64,000 bases of DNA from Methylomonas sp. ZR1 (lineage in GTDB: Bacteria > Pseudomonadota > Gammaproteobacteria > Methylococcales > Methylomonadaceae): assembly GCF_013141865.1 (NCBI RefSeq), contig NZ_RCST01000001.1, positions 1,054,001 through 1,118,000 on the forward strand, written 5' to 3'. Each line of letters starts with the position of its first letter. Within the stretch, counting starts at the first letter, position 1. The notes beneath the pieces were generated by a model, which was given only the letters and a program-made list of their open reading frames with translations, had not been told where the DNA came from and searched no databases. Shown in pieces: positions 58,959 through 64,000 of the stretch. A program made the position numbers and the translations under genes.

Positions 58959-59531
58959 CTACTTCGGAGCGATAACTCTCCGAAACGTTAAGTTTATGCG
59001 TCCTTGAGTCAACTTCTGATCGACAGGAATACTATGCAGCCAGTGGTGTTGAAAATCGGGCTGCATAATCAATAGCATTCCACTAGTCAGTAAAATACTG
59101 CCGCTTTCCGCGGTTTTTTTATGCCGAAATGCAAATTGTCGGGTCGCTCCCAGCGTCAATGATGCGATAAAAGGCTGTGGTCCCAACTCCGCTTCGTTAT
59201 CCGCATGCCAGCCTACATAATCATCGCCGTTGCGATATAAATTCACTAATACCGAATTAAACGAAAAGTTTAAGAACTGTTCGATTTTTTGCCTTATATC
59301 CGATAGTAATGGCGTCCAGGGCCGAGTTTTTAATAGATTATTGCTGTAGCTATAAACTATCCCCGGATCAGCATGCCAGGTTTGCAGGCGGGGTAAAGTA
59401 AATTCCCGACCGGCAACGCTGTAACAATTGTCGGGCCAATTTTGTTCCTGGAGCAAACGCCTATAGATAGCATCGCTTTCGGCGGCGTCGTAAAAATCTC
59501 TTATTATTCTCAGCTCCTTATCAGGCGTCAT
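58959..59531 (-). CDS. alkB: AlkB-like 2-oxoglutarate/Fe(II) dioxygenase
   Basis: A 190-residue oxidative demethylase that removes alkyl groups from bases in DNA or RNA. Iron ligands H-x-D are in YVGWHADNEAEL and the distal His in HHWLHSIPV; the 2-oxoglutarate-binding Arg is in RINLTFRRV. The substrate-side NLYRNGDDYVGWHAD and LTLGATRQFAF are typical of AlkB/ALKBH2-type proteins. It starts inside the end of a bacteriohemerythrin gene (overlap of 4 bases, ATGA) and shares its transcript. Confidence 0.88.
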   Translation of the reverse strand: MTPDKELRIIRDFYDAAESDAIYRRLLQEQNWPDNCYSVAGREFTLPRLQTWHADPGIVYSYSNNLLKTRPWTPLLSDIRQKIEQFLNFSFNSVLVNLYRNGDDYVGWHADNEAELGPQPFIASLTLGATRQFAFRHKKTAESGSILLTSGMLLIMQPDFQHHWLHSIPVDQKLTQGRINLTFRRVIAPK

Positions 59532-59932
59532 TCGTCTTGCAATTCCTGCTGTGCTTTAATATGCGAAGCTAGTGCACTGTCCATTGTCGTAATGTGCAAT
59601 AAAAACCATTGCGGCAGACGCTCTTTGACAAAAGCACGACCAAAGGAAATTAAGCCTTTGTCGATCCGGGTTTTAAACTGTTTGAATTCTTCCAAAACCC
59701 GTTGATGTTCGCCTTTGTGTTCGGTTTCCGCCGGAAATCCGAATTGCGCCATTAACCGATTTTCAGATTCAAAATGTTCTTCGGTGTGTTGATACAATTG
59801 CGCAAACAAGCCCGGAAAGTCAGTGTTATTGGCCTTATCCAATTGATTTACCAAATCAATAAAGATGCCGTGATCATGATCGATGTGAGCATAACCAACA
59901 CTCAGGGGTATGGTTCTGTCGAATATTGTCAT
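59528..59932 (-). CDS. Bacteriohemerythrin
   Basis: A 134-residue four-helix non-haem di-iron O2-binding protein. Ligands fit the family: His in VGYAHIDHDHGIF, His and Glu in EEHFESENRLM, two His in ETEHKGEHQ and His/Asp in LLHITTMD. Bacteriohemerythrins are abundant in gammaproteobacterial methanotrophs, where one supplies O2 to particulate methane monooxygenase. Here the gene is first in a two-gene operon with alkB, another O2- and iron-using protein. Confidence 0.9.
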   Translation of the reverse strand: MTIFDRTIPLSVGYAHIDHDHGIFIDLVNQLDKANNTDFPGLFAQLYQHTEEHFESENRLMAQFGFPAETEHKGEHQRVLEEFKQFKTRIDKGLISFGRAFVKERLPQWFLLHITTMDSALASHIKAQQELQDE

Positions 59933-60046
59933 TTGAACACTCGTGTGATTTGTAAACTAATGCACTAAAGCATGTTTTATGCCTAGTAATCGCCGACGAT
60001 AAAACGGATGGATGATTGTCGATGGCAATTAAAGCGCAGGCCAGAT

Positions 60047-61390
60047 TTAATCGGGTATCACCTCATCAACTCTACTAACGATGCGACCATCGGCCATTCT
60101 AATGTCGAACAGTTCAAGCTTGGCTAACTGTTTAACCGACTTCACCAGCTGGGAGCTTTCGTGTCGTTGCACGATAGCATAACCGCGTTCCAGCGTTGCC
60201 AGTGGACTAATCGCATGTAAGGTTTGTACCGTCGCGCGTTGCCGATTTTTCAATGCCGTCAGTTTAATTTGCATCGAACGGCTTAATCGTTGTTGGAAGT
60301 AATCAAGTTGCAGCCGATAGCCGTGAATCGATACCAACGGTTGCTGTCCGTTCAGACGCTGGGTGTTTAACGCCAGACGCTGGCGGCACAGCCCCAAGCC
60401 GGCTCGCGTCGCCCGATTCAAGCGTTGTTCCAATTCGTCGAGACGCTGGGCATTGCGTTGTAGTTTTTCCCCAGGATGTTGGGTTTGCAAGGCTTTAATC
60501 AGCCAGGTCAATTGCAACTGTTGTTGCTGTAATTTATCTTTCATCTGTCGAGTTAGTTGGTGCTCAATAGCTGCAAAGCGGTTAAGCCAGGCGGACTGGT
60601 CCGGCACCGCACATTCCGCCGCTGCCGATGGTGTCGGTGCGCGCAAATCAGCGACGAAATCGGCGATGCTGAAATCTACCTCGTGGCCTATTGCTGAAAT
60701 CACCGGAATTCCACTGGCCGCTACCGCCCTGGCGACGATTTCTTCGTTAAAGGCCCACAAATCTTCCAGCGAGCCGCCGCCACGCGCCAGGATGATCACG
60801 TCTACCAGGGCTTGCTTATTGGCTGCTGCCAATGCCGCGCTGATCTCGAATTTAGCGCTTTCGCCCTGCACGGCTACCGGATAGATCAGCACCGGAATAG
60901 CCGGAAAGCGCCTTTTCAGTACGCTGAGAATATCGTGAATCGCCGCACCACTGGCCGAGGTGATGACGCCGATTTGTTTTGGCAATTGCGGCAGCGGTTT
61001 CTTGCGGTTTTGCTCGAACAAACCTTCTTGTAAGAGCTTTTGTTTCAGGCGTTCGTAAGCCAGACGCAATGCGCCGTCGCCGGCTTCTTCCAACTTTTCC
61101 ACTACCAATTGATAATCGCCGCGCGGTTCGTACAAACTGACTTGCGCGGTGGCGACCACCAGATTGCCGTTGGCAGGTTTGAACCTTAGTCGTTGCTGTT
61201 GTCCTTTGAACATGGCGCAGCGGATCTGGGCTTGCGCGTCTTTCAAGGTAAAGTAGTAATGGCCGGAAGAGGGCAGGCTGAGATTGGAAATCTCGCCTTG
61301 TACTTGCACGGTTAAGAAATGGCTGGCCAGCAAGCGTTTGGCTTCGCGGTTTAGCTGAGATACGCTGAATATCTGCTCGGAATTACTCAT
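60047..61390 (-). CDS. xseA: Exodeoxyribonuclease VII large subunit
   Basis: A 447-residue catalytic subunit. N-terminal OB fold (VQVQGEISNLSLPSSGHYYFTLKD) is followed by the central catalytic domain with QIGVITSASGAAIHDIL, ILARGGGSLEDLWAFNEE and ISAIGHEVDFSIADFVAD, and a long coiled-coil C-terminus rich in Gln and Leu. It degrades single-stranded DNA with the small subunit XseB, which is not in this window. Stand-alone on the minus strand. Confidence 0.97.
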   Translation of the reverse strand: MSNSEQIFSVSQLNREAKRLLASHFLTVQVQGEISNLSLPSSGHYYFTLKDAQAQIRCAMFKGQQQRLRFKPANGNLVVATAQVSLYEPRGDYQLVVEKLEEAGDGALRLAYERLKQKLLQEGLFEQNRKKPLPQLPKQIGVITSASGAAIHDILSVLKRRFPAIPVLIYPVAVQGESAKFEISAALAAANKQALVDVIILARGGGSLEDLWAFNEEIVARAVAASGIPVISAIGHEVDFSIADFVADLRAPTPSAAAECAVPDQSAWLNRFAAIEHQLTRQMKDKLQQQQLQLTWLIKALQTQHPGEKLQRNAQRLDELEQRLNRATRAGLGLCRQRLALNTQRLNGQQPLVSIHGYRLQLDYFQQRLSRSMQIKLTALKNRQRATVQTLHAISPLATLERGYAIVQRHESSQLVKSVKQLAKLELFDIRMADGRIVSRVDEVIPD

Positions 61391-61550
61391 CGAATGCTTG
61401 AAAGTGCAGGGCGAATAGGTTGAAAACCTTATTTTACGGCGGTTTGCCGCAAATAACAGGGGCTTTTACTTTGCGGAAGTGTTTCCAGGTAAGCTGCGCT
61501 AAAATGCTGTCTCGGTAATGATTTCGGCTTTAGCGAACAAGGAACTACGG

Positions 61551-62576
61551 ATGCATGAACATCAATTGAGTAACTGGCAACATTCGCACGATTTCGCGCG
61601 GATCAATCGCAAAGGCGAGCGGCGTACGAAATGGGTGCTGCTTCTGACGTTTGCGACGATGATTGTGGAAATTGTCGCCGGTATGCAGTTTCATTCGATG
61701 GCGTTGTTGGCGGACGGATGGCATATGGCCACGCATGTGGTGGCTTTTATGATTGCAATCTTCGCCTACCGTTACAGTCGTATTCATCAGAACGACCAAA
61801 CCTTCGCATTTAGTCCCGCCAAGGTGGGTGTATTGGGCGGGTTTGCCAGTTCGATAGCATTAGCGATGGTAGCCTTAGTGATGATCGCCGACTCGGTACA
61901 ACGGCTACTGATGCCGGAAATAATTCGCTTTGACGAGGCGATTTTAGTCGCGCAAGTGGGTTTGTTGATCAACCTGTTAAGCGCGTTATTATTGCGAGAC
62001 CATCACGATCATCACCATGGACACGGGCATAATGCTCACCATGACCATGACCATGACCATGACCATGACCATGACCATGACCATGACCATGAAGAACACG
62101 GCCAAAAAGATCAAGCTCAGCGCTCCCATCATCACGATCACAACCTAAGAGCGGCCTATCTACACGTAATGGCCGATGCCCTTACATCGGTATTGGCCAT
62201 CGTCGCCTTGGTGGCTGGCAAATATTACGGTTGGGTTTGGCTGGATACGGTGATGGGTTTTGTTGGCGCGACAGTGATTCTGGTCTGGGCTTACGGCTTA
62301 ATCAAAGAGACCAGCCCCGTATTGCTGGACCAGACCATGAACCCCAAATACACCCACGCGATACAATCCGCGCTGGAGGAAGACGGCGAATGCCTTGTCA
62401 GCGATCTGCATGTTTGGCCCGTTAGTGCCAATCATTATGCGGCAATCGTGGTTTTGGTCACGCAGCAGCCAAAATCGCCCAGTTATTACAAGAATCTATT
62501 GGGCAAATTCGCGCAGCTCGACCATATCACCGTGGAAGTCAATTGTTGTAAGGGTCAGGATTGCGTTGCAGAATAA
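61551..62576 (+). CDS. dmeF: Cation diffusion facilitator DmeF
   Basis: A 341-residue metal exporter. Start MHEHQLSNWQHSHDF (AAGGAAC upstream) is the DmeF N-terminus. Six helices; the metal site motifs are ALLADGWHMATHV and HVMADALTSVLA. The cytoplasmic loop between helices IV and V is a long His/Asp repeat, encoded by a tandem hexanucleotide (see repeat). DmeF exports Co(II) and Ni(II) in other proteobacteria. No adjacent DmeR regulator is present in the window. The gene overlaps the convergent methyltransferase by 38 bases. Confidence 0.9.
   Translation: MHEHQLSNWQHSHDFARINRKGERRTKWVLLLTFATMIVEIVAGMQFHSMALLADGWHMATHVVAFMIAIFAYRYSRIHQNDQTFAFSPAKVGVLGGFASSIALAMVALVMIADSVQRLLMPEIIRFDEAILVAQVGLLINLLSALLLRDHHDHHHGHGHNAHHDHDHDHDHDHDHDHDHEEHGQKDQAQRSHHHDHNLRAAYLHVMADALTSVLAIVALVAGKYYGWVWLDTVMGFVGATVILVWAYGLIKETSPVLLDQTMNPKYTHAIQSALEEDGECLVSDLHVWPVSANHYAAIVVLVTQQPKSPSYYKNLLGKFAQLDHITVEVNCCKGQDCVAE
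62041..62090 (+). repeat. Tandem hexanucleotide repeat (ATGACC)n in dmeF
   Basis: Eight uninterrupted ATGACC units plus a partial one encode His-Asp repeats in the cytoplasmic loop. The unit is six bases, so gain or loss keeps the reading frame and would only change the length of the His/Asp loop. Confidence 0.95.
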
Positions 62577-63198
62577 TCGCGTCGTTGCCGATGAATTCTA
62601 TTTGGCAATGATAATGCGCCGCTAACCAATGAAAGGTCGGTCGCGAGAAAAAAGCGATGTGGGTTTGATCGTTTTTGTAATGCCATTTGGCAAAGGCCTC
62701 GGCATCTATGACCAATTTGGTCATGATGCCCAGCCAGCCGCCCGGTTTTAATAATTTAAACAGCGTGTCGAATTCGCGTTTCGGCGCGCGAAAATGCTCT
62801 ACTACCTCGGTGCAGACGATAAAATCATAGGTTTGTTGCAGGTGTTCAGGAAAGTCCACATAGAGTGGGTCGTAGACATTGATTCGATGCCCTTGCGCCT
62901 TGAACAGTTCTGCAAGCGCCGGGCCTGGGCCGCAACCATAATCAAGTCCAACAGAATTGTTCGGTAATTTTCTGAGCAAAGGCTTTGCCAAGCGGGATAG
63001 AAATTCAATGTAGCCCGGATCGTCAATGGTATTTTGATGTAGATCATAAATAGCTTTTTCCTGGCTCGGCGATAAGTGCTGAGAGCAATCAACATAAACC
63101 AGCAAGCACTGTCGGCACTGAATGTAATCGCGTTTTGCGTCGCTGTGATAAAGATGGGTATCGGGGCTGTTACAGAGTGGGCAGGATGGTGCCGGCAT
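62539..63198 (-). CDS. Zinc-ribbon-containing class I SAM methyltransferase
   Basis: A 219-residue methyltransferase-fold protein. An N-terminal zinc ribbon (CPLCNSPDTHLYHSDAKRDYIQCRQCLLVY, ligands C..C and C..C) precedes the Rossmann fold with GLDYGCGPGPALAEL (motif I) near residue 82, and TYDFIVCTEVVEHF near 122. The acceptor is unknown; proteins of this arrangement resemble the uncharacterised 'methyltransferase type 11/12 with zinc ribbon' group. It converges on dmeF. Confidence 0.85.
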   Translation of the reverse strand: MPAPSCPLCNSPDTHLYHSDAKRDYIQCRQCLLVYVDCSQHLSPSQEKAIYDLHQNTIDDPGYIEFLSRLAKPLLRKLPNNSVGLDYGCGPGPALAELFKAQGHRINVYDPLYVDFPEHLQQTYDFIVCTEVVEHFRAPKREFDTLFKLLKPGGWLGIMTKLVIDAEAFAKWHYKNDQTHIAFFSRPTFHWLAAHYHCQIEFIGNDAIILQRNPDPYNN

Positions 63199-63217
63199 AA
63201 TTAATTTGGGCTTTTGC

Positions 63218-63245
63218 TTGACGCTTGGGCGATATGCTGTAGAAT
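63218..63245 (+). promoter_or_regulatory. Promoter of tRNA-Asp
   Basis: TTGACG (63218-63223), 16-base spacer, TAGAAT (63240-63245), then a GC-rich GCGCCGC discriminator, 17 bases ahead of the tRNA. Confidence 0.72.
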
Positions 63246-63262
63246 GCGCCGCTCTCTACTGC

Positions 63263-63339
63263 GGAGCGGTAGTTCAGTTGGTTAGAATACCGGCCTGTCA
63301 CGCCGGGGGTCGCGGGTTCGAGCCCCGTCCGCTCCGCCA
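63263..63339 (+). tRNA. tRNA-Asp (anticodon GTC)
   Basis: A 77-base tRNA with encoded CCA. Acceptor GGAGCGG pairs with CCGCTCC, anticodon arm CCGGC-CTGTCAC-GCCGG with GTC at 63297-63299, and T-arm GCGGGTTCGAGCCCCGT. G discriminator (G73) is the usual tRNA-Asp identity element. Confidence 0.96.
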
Positions 63340-63408
63340 CTTTCATGTTTTACCCCGTTTTTATCTCATCGTTTAAGTGGCATTGATGATGAGTTTCTTG
63401 CAACCCAT

Positions 63409-63912
63409 TTAGTTTGCAATATTCCTAAACCGTTGCCAGATAATTTTAAACGTCAGCGTCAAGGTCGGATCGTTCTTGGCGACACGTGTATCCAGAATGT
63501 CCGGTTCCGCCCAACAGCCTTCGTCGATTTCATCTGTCGCTAGGCTAAACGGTCCGTTATGCCGGCAACGGTAGACCTGGATAAATTCCATACCCAATTC
63601 GGTGCTAGGCTCCAATTTAAATAAACCCTCCAGGCTTTCGCCAATGATACCCAATTCCTCCTGTAATTCGCGCGGCGCGCAACGGTCATAGCTTTCGCCG
63701 GCGTCGACGTGACCGGCCGCCGAGGTATCCCATAAGCCTTTGTTCAAATCTTTTTTCATTGAACGCTTTTGCAGAAACAAACGGCCTGCATCGTTGAAAA
63801 CCAGAATATGCACGGCCCGGTGGCGCAGGCCGTTAGCGTGAATCACCGGTCTGGGCTGTTGGGCAATCACTACATCGTCTCTATCGACGACATCGAGAAG
63901 TTCGTTGTGCAT
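63409..63912 (-). CDS. Nudix hydrolase
   Basis: A 167-residue protein with a complete Nudix box, GHVDAGESYDRCAPRELQEELGI (read in part: G-x5-E-x7-REL-x-EE-x-G), around residues 67-89, flanked by HRAVHILVFNDAGRLFLQKRS and WDTSAAG. This resembles YfcD/Idi-like Nudix proteins, which act on nucleoside or isoprenoid diphosphates. ATG 63912 is preferred to a TTG at 63936. Substrate is not predictable. It stands after tRNA-Asp on the opposite strand. Confidence 0.85.
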   Translation of the reverse strand: MHNELLDVVDRDDVVIAQQPRPVIHANGLRHRAVHILVFNDAGRLFLQKRSMKKDLNKGLWDTSAAGHVDAGESYDRCAPRELQEELGIIGESLEGLFKLEPSTELGMEFIQVYRCRHNGPFSLATDEIDEGCWAEPDILDTRVAKNDPTLTLTFKIIWQRFRNIAN

Positions 63913-63980
63913 GTAAACTATCGATTCCTGCGGCAAGGTCGTGTATGGTAGCTGTTTTTAGTGCATGTCGCAGAGAACAT

Positions 63981-64000
63981 ATGGCAAGAAGAAGCGAACA
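63981..64000 (+). CDS. Possible start of the next gene (TetR-like N-terminus)
   Basis: An ATG at 63981 opens a frame that reads MARRSE before the window ends. Such a start is typical of TetR/AcrR-family regulators, but 20 bases are far too few to assign a function. Confidence 0.2.

Noticed and set aside
62035..62100. Possible CRISPR or large repeat array
   Set aside because: It is a simple hexanucleotide run inside dmeF encoding His-Asp, with no spacers.

Overview
This 64 kb window is a contiguous piece of a bacterial chromosome, roughly 50% G+C, almost certainly from a gammaproteobacterium. The gene order tRNA-Val - thrS - infC - rpmI - rplT - pheS - pheT - ihfA - merR-like - tRNA-Pro is the gammaproteobacterial arrangement. 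A complete Na+-translocating NADH:quinone reductase operon (nqrA-F plus nqrM), a bacteriohemerythrin, NnrS and several hypothetical families suggest a gammaproteobacterial methanotroph (Methylomonas/Methylobacter-like, Methylococcales). That placement is inference: no methane or methanol oxidation gene lies in the window. No insertion sequence, prophage, integrase or CRISPR array was seen.

Layout. (1) 1-12.6 kb, metal and ion transport: the end of an RND adaptor and a full heavy-metal-type RND pump; a minus-strand series of an MgtE-N/CorA protein, a CaCA-type exchanger, an EamA exporter with a His-rich tail and a lipoprotein; a canonical GMN-type CorA; an MFS permease; a CDF-like efflux gene divergent from a Cd/Pb-type MerR regulator, with a textbook 19-bp-spacer operator; and a small His/Pro-rich secreted protein. 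(2) 13.0-29.6 kb, a single tightly packed operon of twelve genes that looks like an undescribed cell-surface glycan system: three MurG-like glycosyltransferases, one GT4 glycosyltransferase, two tandem heparinase II/III-like proteins, a kinase-phosphatase-kinase module, an MsbA-like ABC exporter, a polysaccharide deacetylase-like protein and an AlgE-like outer-membrane barrel. I found no polymerase, Wzx/Wzy or Wza in the window. (3) 29.6-32.2 kb, an ECF sigma / anti-sigma / subtilase-like lipoprotein operon on the minus strand that converges on the glycan operon. (4) 32.3-37.2 kb, a TorF-like porin, a membrane protein, a ProQ/FinO RNA chaperone, hemF and a low-complexity hypothetical protein. 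(5) 37.3-45.0 kb, the translation operon, with infC starting at a rare ATC codon and an attenuator-like structure before pheS. (6) 45.1-52.6 kb, a kinase-like gene, tRNA-Leu, hypothetical genes, DUF455-nnrS, ispG and a metallophosphoesterase. (7) 52.7-58.9 kb, the nqr operon. (8) 59.0-64 kb, alkB coupled to a bacteriohemerythrin, xseA, dmeF with a hexanucleotide repeat, a methyltransferase, tRNA-Asp and a Nudix hydrolase.

How the parts work together. Region 1 handles uptake and efflux of divalent and soft metals at the cell envelope. In region 2, the cytoplasmic glycosyltransferases would assemble a glycan or glycolipid, the kinase/phosphatase genes would prepare or decorate sugar phosphates, the ABC half-transporter would flip the product, and the deacetylase and barrel would act in modification and export, with the lyase-like pair for editing or turnover. 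The ECF operon next door is a candidate envelope-stress or surface-sensing circuit. The main candidate for a previously undescribed system is region 2, followed by the sigma/anti-sigma/subtilase trio.
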